From the NCBI GenBank assembly GCA_009746045.1, contig RPFO01000041.1, positions 3,677,454 to 3,741,453 on the forward strand: 64,000 nucleotides of DNA. The letters run 5' to 3'. Below, one piece after another: positions 1 through 10,879 of this stretch. How positions within the stretch are numbered: the first letter of the stretch is position 1; each line of letters starts with the position of its first letter. This stretch comes from Mesostigma viride (Eukaryota > Streptophyta > Mesostigmatophyceae > Mesostigmatales > Mesostigmataceae). Position numbers and translations under genes: made by a program. Under the pieces are notes generated by a model. It saw only the letters and a program-made list of their open reading frames with translations, was not told the DNA's origin and searched no databases.

Positions 1-34
1 AGTTCCTCCATCCCTCAGCCTTTGGGCTGGGTAA

Positions 35-1649
35 GTGGGACATAGCCATGCACTCACCCCACCAAATCTCCCACGTCATACAAGAATGCAAAACACAAAA
101 AGGGTTTACCAAGTGGCTGATGGCCATTGTCCACCAAGCCAGGCAGGAATGGGTCCTGCCCAACCCCAAAAACCCTCAATACAAACCTCCTGTCACCCCT
201 TCATGGGACGTGCCAGAGGGAGCCAAAAAGCTCAGATTAAAATTTGTTCTCAAACAAAAACCACAAAAAGTGGGCTCCCCAATCTTCCATGCCAGACCAT
301 GTGTCACAGAATTAAAGGGGACATCCACACTGCCAAAAGGGGAAACTACACACCTGGGCTGCAACAAACCTCACTCAGGATCATGCTCTCCCTATTCCTC
401 CACAACCTCAATGCAGGCCAAGACTATGTCTGCAAAGCCACTGACATTAAAAGGGCCTTCCTCAGGGGGGACCCAGAAAAGGCTGAATCTGTGTGGAAAG
501 GGAAGGTGTACGTGGTAGACACCCCAGCTGTGTGGAAACCTTACATTGATGAGCCCCACCTTATCATCAACATTGGGGTGGAAGGGCTTGTCAGTGCCCC
601 AAAAATTTTCAGAGACTCAGCAGAGGAAGTATTCAAAAAGCTCAAGGCCACGTATGATGACCTGGACCCATGCTTTTTTGTTGTACCCACCCCCTCTGGA
701 CTGCTGTTCTTTGTGTGGCATGGAGATGACCAACTCATTTGTGGGCCTAGAGCTGAGGTGGAAACCTTTATTCAGCAGGTCCAGGAATCATATGAGATTG
801 GCAAACAGGTGGAATTGAGCACAACCCCCATCCAGTTCTGTGGCATCATGTTGCAGCTGCACAGGCAGCCAGATCAATGGGTCTGCTCTCTCTCTCCTCC
901 TGCAGAATATATTCAAGATTGTCTAGATCTGCTGCATCACACCTGCCTCCCCTTACACATGTGTGCCACTGTTCAGGGCAAACTGGGGTGGTGGTCAGCC
1001 ATCTGTGGGGCTCCCTTAGCTGTCATCAGCAGGGTCACCCATGATGTTCTAGTCAAAATCAAATGCAGTCACATCAGGAAGTTGATCCATGACTGCCCCC
1101 CCTCATCCTCCATGGCCTGAATCTGATGGAAGACATCCACATACACAGTGTCATGGACAGCTCCATGGAGAGCAGAACAATCAATCAGATGGGGGCACGG
1201 GAATCAGGGCTGTTTTTTCTCACCAACAGGTCAGATTACATGTCCCTCACTTCCTGGTACAGCAGGCTACACCGCAGAAAACCTGGCAGCAGCAACTCAG
1301 CTGAATGTCGTGCTGTGGTGTCTGCTGCATTGCATGCTCGTTCCCTGCAGCACATGCTCACCTGGCTACAAACCCAGGCAGGCAGCACATGCAATGTCAT
1401 CTCACATCTCTATACTGACAGCTATCTGTGATCAGTTTTCTAACCAAGAAATCTGTTTCTGCTGCTGTCCACACTGACTTGGATTGGGTGATCCTCAAAC
1501 AGGAGGCCACCTATTTTTCCAGCTGGACTCATGTGGATGATGAGGACAACCCAGCAGACGCTCTCACGAAGCTGCGGGATGCTGCTGGCCAACAGTACCA
1601 GCTCCTCTTTCAGAACATGAACCCCTATGATATCAGAGTCAGTGTTTGA
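35..1649 (+). pseudogene. Decayed Copia (Ty1) pol: reverse transcriptase and RNase H
   Basis: Remnant of the 3' half of a Copia polyprotein, split over three frames. The RT start is read from about 48 to 350 (LRLKFVLKQKP, then GSPIFHARPCV). The frame then changes, and from about 350 to 1118 it reads ATDIKRAFLRG (the DVKTAFLNG block), GLVSAPKIFRD and VWHGDDQLICG, which stands where Copia RT normally has YVDD. A third frame from 1126 to 1430 carries the RNase H start (MDSSMESRTINQ, then AECRAVVSAALHA). A fourth stretch, 1428-1649, ends with HVDDEDNPADALTKL, the usual Copia C-terminus. Three frame breaks make it inactive. Gag, protease and integrase are absent, so the element is cut by the window start or 5' truncated. 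Family assignment is firm; exact break positions are not. Confidence 0.85.
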
Positions 1650-2498
1650 ATAAATGACTGGCCATAGCACAGTACACAACCACCACACCCCCTTACCACA
1701 GCGATAGCTGCTGGGCGCCATAAAATTCAACACATTCGTTGTGGGGTGTGAGTGCTGGCTAGGTCAGATTTGTAACCATTTGCAGCTTGAGGACACAAGC
1801 TTTGTATCCATTTACTTAATGTGTGCTTCAGTAACTGGCCCAACCAGCCAGCTGTGTACACCTTATTTAATGTGCAATATAACACCTGGCCAGAACAGCC
1901 AGCTGTAACCAACCTGGCTCAACCAGCCATGTCTCTCTTGTACCCCTAATCAACTTAAAAACAATAACAATAATGTTGGGGGTGCAGACCTGCATTAAGA
2001 AATAAATAATAAAACAATACTGGAGTTAGTAGTCTCCATGCTTTGCTGTAGACTAAGTCTCAAAGGCATTGTGAATACAACGTATGAATAAGCCTTGTAA
2101 ACCTACGTTGGTATGTGAATATAAATACCACGTGGGCTATGCAGATAGGAATGCTAGTCGAGTCGCATACGTTTCCCTAGATAGGTACTTTGGGTACTGA
2201 GGTACGTGACAGATGTCAGTACCCAGTATACGTAGTGTCCTGTCATTGGACGGTACTAGAGTATCCTAGATAGGGACCGTACCGCAGCGTGCATTGATCT
2301 GTGATCGCACGATGCAGTGACTAGACGGCTACCTGTCATCGTGTGGCCGCGGGCCAACGGTCTGCACCCAACGGTCACTGGCGGCGCAGCCGGTGAGAGG
2401 AACGTTGACAAAGGGTAAACCTATTTTCTAATCAACCAAGCATTCATTGCTCCTTGCATTCACTGTGTCTTCAAGCAATATATCCCACCGCATTCTAA
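1650..2498. other. Non-coding, LTR-like stretch between Copia remnant and gag
   Basis: No credible gene. A TGTTGG start typical of plant-type LTRs occurs at 1974, a TATA-like AATATAAATA near 2120, and the motif GCTAGTCGAGTCG near 2153. That motif also occurs, in the matching orientation, upstream of the minus-strand gag gene near 35500. This part may therefore hold the LTR and leader of the gag-bearing retrotransposon that follows, but I cannot place both LTR ends or a primer binding site. Confidence 0.3.
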
Positions 2499-2745
2499 CT
2501 GCAGCAGCAGGGTTTCCAGCAGCAGCAGCGGCAGCAGCAGCAACCGCAGCAGCAGCAGCAGCAACTACCGCAGCAGCAACTGCAGCAACCTCGGGTGCAG
2601 AACAGCAGCATGGTTCACTCGCCAGCGGTCGTCAGCAACCTGAATTTCAGCAGAGTGGCATTGGATGACCCGGGGTATGAACACCCCTCGTCGGTACAGG
2701 TGCGGCGGACGCACGGTACGCCGGCCAGATCCGGATCTCTCCCCC
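2499..2745 (+). pseudogene. Retrotransposon gag, 5' part (interrupted by the CACTA element)
   Basis: An open frame from just after a TAA at 2496-2498 starts with a glutamine-rich run encoded by CAG and CAA codons. It continues without a stop up to the first base of the CACTA element. The reading frame resumes beyond the element at 15363. If one copy of a 2-bp duplication (CC) is removed, the two halves are in frame, and the right half is a recognisable gag. The low-complexity Q-rich N-terminus resembles the Q-rich N-terminus of the other gag in this window (33644-35407). No ATG is visible, and the start may lie across a splice or be lost. Confidence 0.6.
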
Positions 2746-2757
2746 CACTAGGAACTC
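2746..2757 (+). repeat. CACTA left terminal inverted repeat
   Basis: CACTAGGAACTC, the exact reverse complement of 15350-15361. The match stops after 12 bases, except for scattered G positions. CACTA elements usually have TIRs of about 10-28 bp beginning CACTA or CACTG. Confidence 0.9.
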
Positions 2758-2761
2758 AGGA

Positions 2762-3078
2762 GCCGTAAAAGTGGTAAAAGTGGTAAAAGTGGGTGGTAAA
2801 AAGTGGTAAAAAGTGGTAAAAAGTGGTAAAAAGTGGTAAAAAGTGGTAAAACGGTGGGAAAACGCTAGGAGAAAAGCAGGTGGTAAAATCATTTTACCAC
2901 CTTTTACCACCCCTTTTACCACCAAAGTGGTAAAAAATACCACCAAGTGGTAAAAGCGAGGGTGGTAAAAACACGCCACAAAGTGGTAAAAGTGAGGGTG
3001 GTAAAAAGTGGTAAAAAGTGGTAAAAATGAGGGTGGTAAAAAAATACCACAAAGTGGTAAAAATGACAGTGATAAAAA
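2762..3078. repeat. CACTA left subterminal repeats (TGGTAAAA motif)
   Basis: About 30 copies of a GTGGTAAAA-like unit. The first run is direct; past 2890 the units occur in both orientations (TTTTACCAC as well as GTGGTAAAA), so parts can fold back. The same motif in the opposite orientation forms the right array at 15095-15345. In CACTA elements such arrays bind the element's second protein (TNPA in maize); here that role is inferred. Confidence 0.75.
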
Positions 3079-3566
3079 AGGGGAAAATGCAGATTTTGCC
3101 AGCATTACAACACAAGCACTGTTAAGAACAGCTTAACAGGCCATCATTCCAAATGGTTTCTTTATTAGAAATAATAATACATCCCATTAAGGGGAGGGGA
3201 CACCCCTAAAGGGCACTTTTCTGGAAACCATACCTATGCATGTGCTAAAAATCCAATGATGATTGGGGACCATTAATATGATAAAAAAAAAAATTTCCAG
3301 CCACTTGGGGGGGGTACTAGCCCCCACAGGGCACCGGTAACGCGCTAAAAATAGAAAAAGACGCTATTCTAGTCACATTTTTCCTAGGGCAGTGGGCAAA
3401 CATATTGGGACCAAATCATATATTCCCATATAGTTCCCTGACTTTTGAGAAATGCTACCTAATTTTGAGCACAAAATAATCATGTTTACACACATTGATG
3501 GATTTTCCCGCAAAAAGGGTACTTTTTTAATGAAAAAAAAAATTATCAAATGTTAATCATCCCACG

Positions 3567-5304
3567 GTCCTAAATTTAGGACTTTGTCCTAAATCGTCCT
3601 AGTGGTCACTATAACCGAGGTACCGGGGGGGGGGGGTCACTATATGGACCGTACCCCATGTGGACCGTACCCGGCATGATGTACCCGACCCGTGGTACCG
3701 GCACATGGTACCCGGATTCCGTACCCGGGTACCGGGTATAATGGCGGGAAAGTAGGTACCTCGACCAAAAATATAACCGATTTTGGAGCGAAAAAGTGGG
3801 TGCGGGAATGAAGTGAGGTGGATATGGCGACCTGACAATCGTGGCCGGCGTTTTCACGTGCGTTTATCATTTCGGGCGCCCAGTAGCAAAAACGAAAGGT
3901 TGTTAGTTATGCTTAAAGGCTGTGAATATTTTCTGCGCAAGTTTTTATGTGTAGCGCTGTATCACAGCGGCACAACACAAATGGGTCGCAGATCGCCTGC
4001 TCGCGGAGGGTCGATTTTGGCACAAACATGTTAGTGTATTAGCAATGGTGGTGCGAATCAAGCCAGGAAATTTTGGTGGACGATTTTTATTATAGTCTGG
4101 AGTTTAGAAACGGAGTATTTGACATGGGAGCGCCTGGGCCGTGATATTCTTGCCCGATTTCCATTGTCGACCATGTTTTAGGGACGTTCAGGCTGGGCAG
4201 CGAGCGCACCTTATAGGTCTTCACTTTCGGTATTTCTTGGACCTAGAACGCAGCACAAGCGTGGTTTATACCATTGTCGAACCGGTTGGCCAGCTTTGGT
4301 GCGCTCAGCTCTCGGAAAGCTGACCTCGCTGCGGATTTCAGCGACTTTTTTGCAACCATCTGGAATGAGGCGACGTAAGTAGCAGGTAAGTGCCGGGTTG
4401 TCGTAGATCATGAGTGTAACTGGCAACGCTGTCGTGGTGTTTTGAGTCAGCCAGCTATGCCTAAAGAGAGGGGACGCTCTCTGTGCACATAACTGTCACA
4501 CATAGTTGGTTTACGTCATACAATTTTTTACGTCTCTATCTTCGTCGTCCGCTGCAGCTAAAACACACATGCGTAAGAGCAGTTTTACTCATGTGTTAGT
4601 TATAAACCATGGTCCTATGGCCTGCAGTCGTTCAGGGTGTTCTCAGACAGTATATACAGTATGGTTTACGTGTTACATGCACCCTGAATTCGCTCACAAA
4701 GCGTTGCATGTTAGCACAACGTCGTTTTGTAACTTGATTTGGCTGCATTCATGTGTTAGTTGCAATGCAAATGCAATGTTTTTTCATCGCTGGGTGGTGG
4801 CCAGCATGTCCGTGATGTCAAAGAAGGTTTGGCATATGCTTAGAGAAAGTTTACCGCAAGGGGTGGGCCATGTTCAAGCCGGGCAACCTCAGCAACCATG
4901 CAACCCTATATTGCATTACCTGCACCATCTGTGACACCGTTAATCACGCGTATATATAGAGGCAGCCACAGCAGGGTATGGCCTTGTTATACGCTGCCCC
5001 GCCATCCCAAGGCCTCGTAGGGTCCCCTAGCGCTTGTAAGATGCTCAAGGGACCGTGTGGATAGCATGGTCATGCGTTGACAATAATTGGTCCTAATGGT
5101 CCTAAAACCCACATTTTGGCCAAATTCGCGCTTTGAGGTCTGGCAGGTGGCAGGGCCCATTCATGCACTAAATGTAATTATTTGACCCCAGGTTTTTGAT
5201 AGAAACTAAAAAAGTGTGTTATCTGTCATGGGCACGAACGCCAGGGTCAAATTTTAATGTTTGCATATATATTTTTTAATTCCACTTGGTCCTAAACTTA
5301 GGAC
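3567..5304 (+). mobile_element. Unclassified 1.7-kb element with a hairpin at each end (copy 1)
   Basis: Both ends carry the same small hairpin: GTCCTAA-AT-TTAGGAC at 3567-3582 and GTCCTAA-AC-TTAGGAC at 5289-5304. More GTCCTAA motifs lie near both ends (about 3587, 5094, 5104). Nearly all of the element recurs, inverted and about 97% identical by eye, at 37079-38785, which proves it is a dispersed repeat. A 142-codon ORF (4506-4934) is kept in both copies, but it has no recognised motif and its substitutions look unconstrained. I cannot assign the element to a known superfamily. Confidence 0.6.
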
Positions 5305-5329
5305 TTTTACTGGGAAGATGGACACAAAT

Positions 5330-5880
5330 CATAAACACATGGAATAGGGCCAAATCATATATTCCCAAATACTAGAGGTTGGGGGACATGCAGCCCCAAA
5401 TTTTCAGGTCATTCTGACAAGCGCAGCCCTATTTGATGGATATTCCTAGATTGCCACCTGTGACGAAGCTAAGGGAGGTTTTAGCTAGTATTTAACCACA
5501 CGAACACCCCTGTATACATCTAAGCCTCATGAAAACTGGCCAAACCACATACTACCATTCTCTGCACATATGGTACCTCCTATGTTCAAGGTTTGACGCC
5601 ATTCTGACAAGAACTGCCCAAGTTACAACCATTCCAAGACGGCCACCCATGTAGACGCTACAAGGAAATTAGAGTAACCATTTAGCCACACTAGCACCTC
5701 CTTCTTCATCAAAGACATCTGCAAACTGACCAAAGCACACATAATCAACTCTTGCACGCTGACGGCAACGCATGCTCAATGTGGGGGGTCATTGCGACAA
5801 GAACTGCTCAAGTTGATGGGTTTCCTATATGACCACATGACAAGGCGCTAAGGACCACTCAGTAAGTTAGTAACCCCACA
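5330..5880 (+). repeat. Diverged tandem repeats of about 190 bp
   Basis: Three diverged units recur at roughly 190-bp spacing. Shared landmarks are ATTCTGACAAG or ATTGCGACAAG (near 5413, 5601 and 5788), followed by AACTGCCCAAGTT-like words and later AACTGGCCAAACCACAT or AACTGACCAAAGCACA. No coding potential is visible. They belong to the TTAA-flanked element. Confidence 0.45.
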
Positions 5881-7259
5881 GTGCCACTTAATATGCCATC
5901 CAACATGCACCAAAACCATGCAGAGTATGTTTACAAAGTACAAAGGGGTGGCCACGCACCTCATATGTCTTCATCATCCCTCCAGCATGGCCAGCCTTGT
6001 AAATATGTGCATAGCCTTGACGATGGTAGCCCTAACATGCCTAAGCGGCATTTCCTATGTTTCTCCCAGGTTAGAGTGTAAGGTTGATGCCAACCAAGCT
6101 AATCAACACAACAACACCTCCTAAACTGTCCTCCCCGGCATGGATGACAAACTGGGACTATGGAGGGCAAGGAACCAAGTAAGAACATGGTATATATAGC
6201 TTGCATGCAGTCATGCATGTCAACCATGGTTGGCTCAGCACATTGTAGTCTTGTCACATCATCATAACAAAGGAAAGCTCAAACAACCATTGGTGCCAGC
6301 TATCTACATGCAGTCACACAAATGCAATATCTCCAACATCATCATCACTATAACACTTCCATCCCTGCACGATAAAATGCAAAGAAACCATTGGCGGCCC
6401 TTCACCGCATGAGCGCTGTGATGCCGCTGCGGCCTGTGAGGAGAGGGTGCGTCACTCTCAAACAACAAGAAGCGTCCATACGCACAACATCCTTGCCAGA
6501 ACACGTTTTATGAAATGCCTTATACCTTCCCGAAGAGCTATAGGCTGCGACTGAAGCGGCCCTGATCACGACATCAACGAAAACAATCTAAAGCTGCCAG
6601 GTATTCGACAACACAACGGCAAGCGACGGCGAGCTAGCTGGCGGAAACTGCCCAAAAAGAACGCAAAAAACCTCGAACGATGAGCTCATAGAAGAAAGCA
6701 CCGATAGCAGATAACGTTCGCGACAAATCTGTACCTTGCCCCCGTAAATCCCTCGCCCAGGCGCGCAACAACAGCCGTTCTTCCATGGACAGGTCAGACA
6801 CGCACTGCGCAGGTCTGAACAATTACTTACCGATAATGGCCGAAAATCTGGCAAAAAGCACCAGCTCGGTTTAGAATTCGATGCAACCGATATTAATGCC
6901 TGCTTCAAGGTCAGAACAGCCCCCAAAACCGCTACTTTACAGCCGCTATCATGAATTCTATTTCATTCCGCGCGACCAAAAAATTCAGATTACCCCCCAT
7001 GCCGATGGCATAAAAAAACAACAGCGAAATTGTAAACCAGCTGATTTCCGCCAAAAACTAACATCATAAACTCATCTCCTTCTAGATTCGAGTAAAATTT
7101 TTGCATTTCGCCTGCCCTAGTGTGGTAGTTTCGCCTGAACGCAGTCGCCATGGCCACTTCCGCAAGGGGTGCGCGCACCGTGCACGTGAAATTTGTGACC
7201 TTCGGCTCCGGCGCGAATTTTTTGGCGCCAAAAAATTCGGGGGTGTCCCGTCCCCTTAA

Positions 7260-7719
7260 CAGTTGTCTCTCTTGATTTACAATGAGGATTTAGCCCCACA
7301 TTGGGCGTCTCATCGATACGTTTACACCATTGTGAAATAACACAGGCCGCATCAAGCCCAGCCAATTAATTTACTTCTTCTTCAGGTGTCATCATGATCA
7401 ATGATGCTTCTTTGCCTGAACAAAGCCACACAGTTGCCAGCACTCATGCTCTGGAGGCCTGCAGGCACACAGAGCACCACCATTGAAGAGGACACAAGGG
7501 CAGCAAGGCAGGGGGGGGGGGGCAGTCAGGCACGGCAGATAGTTGTTGCCCAGCAAAACATCCTATGCATGGTGAAATGGGTTATGCCTGTGGGTATGAT
7601 GCATGACCTAGCATGAGAGTGATACATACATGAGTAACAAAAATATACGCACATGGCAATTGGGTGTGACAACACCACATCACTACATAGCTAAAACGTG
7701 CTTCAGAAAAAACATTCCA
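7260..7719. other. CACTA internal spacer without a gene
   Basis: Between the nested TTAA element and the stop codon of the minus-strand CACTA gene. It contains a G10 run near 7510 and only short ORFs. It should include the 3' UTR of the minus-strand gene. Confidence 0.4.
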
Positions 7720-9979
7720 CTAAATTACCGGATCAGGAGTCTGACTCTGGGACTCCTTTGCTTGCCGCTCCAGCTCAACTTTCCGCTGCGCTTTTGCCAT
7801 CATGGCCTTGAGCGCGGCAAGCTCCAGTTCCGCCTCGGTGAGATCTGGCGCGGAGGGAGCATCGGCAGACGCCGTTGCGGCCGGAGAGCTAGAGGCAGGC
7901 GGGATCGCTGGCGCGGAGGGAGCACCGGCAGACTCCGTTGCGGTCGAAGAGCTAGAGGCAGGCGGGATCGCTGGCGCGGAGGGAGCACCGGCAGACGCCA
8001 TTGCGGGCGAAGGGCTAGAGGCAGGCGGGATCGCTGGCGCGGAGGGAGCACCGGCAGACGCTGTTGCGGCCGGAGAGCTAGAGGCAGGCGGGATCGCTGG
8101 CGCGGAGGGAGCACCGGCAGACACCGTTGCGGTCGAAGAGCTAGAGGCAGGCGGGATCGCTGGCGCGGAGGGAGCACCGGCAGACGCCTTCTCCTTGGGT
8201 GGCGCCCGCGCTCGCTTGGCCGGTACATACTCATCCGACACCTCCTCCTTCTCCTCTGCTGGCCCCCAACTCTCCTTCAATTTCGCACGTGCGCCTCGAA
8301 GGTCGTCGTCAGTGACGTTGCCCAGAAGGACCCACGCATTCTCGTTGCCCTCGGCGTCACCGTAATGCATCGTGGCAAAGTCAACAAACAGCATTTGCGA
8401 GCCCCCATCACGCTCCACAAACCGCGTGCCGTAAGGGGCCTTGAGCTTCGGCTTCACCTCCACCACTTTGCCAGGCTCCCAAACATACGCAGCCGGCCGC
8501 GCCCCATCGCGCTCGTACTTGTACCTTTGTGCCACGAAGGCCCCGTGCAGTGCTTCTCCGAAACCACCAGGGCCCGGTCGCTCTTGAACCACCGCGGTTG
8601 GCAGTAAGGTGCTCAGATAGTGCGCAAGCCCCAAGTCCATGGGACCACTAGGAAGCTTTCGCTTTGCAGCCGGCTTCTTGCTGGCGGCCGGCTTCTTGCT
8701 GGCGGCCGGCTTGTTGCTGGCGGGCGGCTTGTTGACGGCGGGGCGCGACGTGATGGGCTCGAAGACATCTGGCTTGATGGCAGGCACACGAGCAGGCGGG
8801 AGACCATCCGGCATTGGCAGGTCGGCCAGCTTGGGCACCGGAGTGGGCGGCTCCACGGTGTTGTTGGGCACCGGAGGGGACGGCTGCACAGCGTTGCTGG
8901 GCACCGGAGGGGGCGGCATGACAGGCTGCGTGCCAACGGGAGGGGGCGGCGGTACAACCTTCTTGGCCACCGGAGGGGGCGGCATGACAGGCTGCTTGGG
9001 AACGGGAGGGGGCGGCGGTACAACCTTCTTGGCCACCGGAGGCGGCGGCCTCACATCCGATACCTCCACAGGTGCAGGCGCGTACCCTGCCACTTCCTGC
9101 TCTAACTCCTCCTCAAGGGCTTGGAGCCGAGCTCTGAGTCTCCGAATTTCATCTGCTCGGACGCCTGTGGCATGCTGCACAGGCTTGGCCTCCGGCTTGA
9201 CCTCCGGCTTGACCTCCGGCTTTACTTCCGGCTTTACTTCCGGCTTGACCTCCGGCTTGGCCGCCGGCTTTGCCGCCGGCTTTGCCGCCGGCTTTGCCGC
9301 CGGCTTGGCAGCAGGAGTTGTCTGCAAGCAGAGGGCGGGGCATGGAATAAGGACGTTAACATTCGGGAAGTCGGTTAATAGCAGACCTGCGATGAAAGAA
9401 AAAACCAAGAAGCTTGCAGACTCCTGTAGCTAAAGATAGCGTTATTACCTTTGGCATGTTGGTCACGTCGCTTAGCGCTTTGGTATTTTCCTTCACGTCA
9501 TCATCCTCGTCCTCGGCGCCAGCACTCTGCCTCTTTTTGGAGCTGGAGTTGCTTAGCCACCGGCTCAGCTCCTTTTTTACGAATTCTTCAACACTTAGGG
9601 CTTTGGGTTTGGAGCCCTTGGGCTTCTGGGCGGTGAGCTCACCAGTCGTCGGGTCTACCACCCAGCATGATGCCTCATACTTATCCAGCTCGGCACGGTT
9701 GTCGTCAGCCACACATGTTTCTAGAAAGTTTATGCAGCTCTTCTTTACCCGGTTAATGAGAGCATCCACCATGGCGCCATCCTGTTCCTTGAGGACATAC
9801 CCCTCTACCAGGTATGCACGGCCAAAGGTCGTGATTTGCAGTCTTAAGGTCCGCACATATTCCGAGGGAACGACGTTTTGTTTCGGCTTTTCCTCTTCGG
9901 TCGCTCTTGCATCAAATCGCTCCCACTCCTCAGGACTGCACACGTGAGCTGGTCGTAGCACTGCTACCCTTCTCGGCAT
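7720..9979 (-). CDS. Second CACTA gene (TNPA-like position), repeat-rich protein
   Basis: Two exons, 9449-9979 and 7720-9321, join in phase 0 (donor CCAAAG/GTAATAAC, acceptor CTTGCAG/ACA) and give 710 residues from the ATG at 9979. The first 177 residues look globular (around SEYVRTLRLQITTFGRAYLV) and end with an acidic run. Exon 2 is low complexity: a run of AAKP and EVKP tetrapeptides, a predicted coiled coil (RRLRARLQALEEELEQE), proline-rich PPPPVAKKV repeats, a basic stretch, a second globular part of about 110 residues, five 21-residue SAGAPSAPAIPPASS repeats and a final helix. I recognise no catalytic domain. Its position in a CACTA element, divergent to the transposase, suggests the accessory DNA-binding (TNPA-type) role; this is inference. 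Confidence 0.7.
7852..8190 (-). repeat. 63-bp coding minisatellite, about five units
   Basis: A 63-bp unit, centred on GCTAGAGGCAGGCGGGATCG on the plus strand, recurs at exactly 63-bp spacing (for example at 7888 and 7951). In the minus-strand gene it encodes a 21-residue unit rich in Ala, Pro and Ser, so copy-number change would keep the frame. Confidence 0.8.
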
Positions 9980-10879
9980 TTACAACGTTCGGTCGCACAC
10001 CACCATGCAGATGACCAAGGCTGGCTAAGTCCGGAATCCCCCCGTTTTGCGAACGGAGACGGTGCCAACGTATACATGACGCACTGCACCTGCCTCTGTC
10101 CGCCGTTGGATTCAGCAGATCGACGAACCTGGCAGCATCCCGCGCAAAAATTTTTTGAACGTCTTTCGCCAAAAGGCACCAACGGCAGCTACACAAACGG
10201 CCGGACCGCACGCCTCGCGCGGGGCCCGCACGCCCCGCGCGGCTGCGTGCGGATCGGCTAAACTCCGTACTGCTTGGTACAAGTACAGAGGCCTCAGGAG
10301 CTAAGGCTGTACCGTTTCAGTAGACTTCTACCAATGAGCCCGTGACTAACCAACACTACCGTACACTGACCGTAATATCTACCATTTGAATGACTGAGAA
10401 AATGTCCGTTTGATCAAAAGGGATCGACGACATCGAAAGCGTTGGCGAGCAGACTCAAACTTGCAACGGGTGACTTAGCGGCTATCACGGCGGCGGGTGG
10501 CACCAGAAAGATGGCGGTCGGTTGCTACCCACCCATGGATACCGGACTCGAGCCGAACACTTACATCGACACACATGCTAGCTGGCCAAATTTCGTGATG
10601 TCTCCTTTCCCTTCCTCCACGGATACCTACATTGTCCAGTTTCATTGGTCATCCTGCAGGCTTCCTGAGTTTTATCGCCAAATTATGTTGGATGCGTTCC
10701 TGGAAATGTCGACTGAGCCGGACTTCATGGTCACGGTTGATTAGTGAGCTGCCAGTGGTCTCACTGGCGCAGACGCCCTAGCGTGGCTCGATTTGTGATC
10801 CCGATGGCGACTGGTTAGCCACGGAGGGCCGGCATTGACCATCAACGGTCGATGCCGGCCCTCCATGTAGAGATTGTAA
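9980..10879. promoter_or_regulatory. Divergent intergenic region of the two CACTA genes, with hairpins
   Basis: About 900 bp separate the two start codons, so promoters of both CACTA genes should lie here. A GC-rich imperfect inverted repeat spans about 10206-10252 (arms CCGCACGC..CGCGCGGGG and CCCCGCGCG..GCGTGCGG). A near-perfect hairpin lies at 10823-10864, just before the transposase ATG. A stretch at 10511-10743 can be read as a short ORF (PPMDTGLEPNTYIDTHAS onward); it could be an extra 5' exon, but I see no matching splice sites. Confidence 0.5.
10823..10864 (+). promoter_or_regulatory. 18-bp stem hairpin upstream of transposase start
   Basis: Arms 10823-10840 and 10847-10864 pair at 17 of 18 positions, with the remaining pair a possible G-U wobble, around the 6-base loop ATCAAC. 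It lies 15 bases before the ATG at 10880 and would be in the 5' UTR if transcription starts upstream. Confidence 0.7.

Larger units (their letters stand above)
3191..7255. mobile_element. TTAA-flanked element with 16-bp TIRs (non-autonomous, piggyBac-like?)
   Basis: TTAA occurs at 3187-3190 and 7256-7259. Directly inside it are inverted ends: GGGGAGGGGACACCCC on the left and, as reverse complement of the right, GGGGACGGGACACCCC (one mismatch). A TTAA target duplication is the hallmark of the piggyBac superfamily, but the ends do not start with the usual CCC trinucleotide and no transposase is visible, so the superfamily is uncertain. It is nested in the left arm of the CACTA element and itself contains the hairpin-ended element at 3567-5304 and diverged tandem repeats at 5330-5880. 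Between 5880 and 7255 only short ORFs without recognisable motifs are present. Confidence 0.6.

Noticed and set aside
1100-1130. Copia frame change read as programmed frameshifting
   Set aside because: Two stop codons lie in the first frame, other frame breaks occur upstream and downstream, and Copia pol is normally a single frame here; decay is simpler.
2502-2620. CAG microsatellite as an independent repeat feature or host polyglutamine gene
   Set aside because: It is mixed CAG/CAA/CCG codons in the frame that continues into gag beyond the CACTA element, so it is the gag N-terminus.
4506-4934. 142-codon ORF kept in both hairpin-ended copies (also 37414-37842)
   Set aside because: Both copies are so similar that any ORF would persist; differences are amino-acid changing and no motif is seen.
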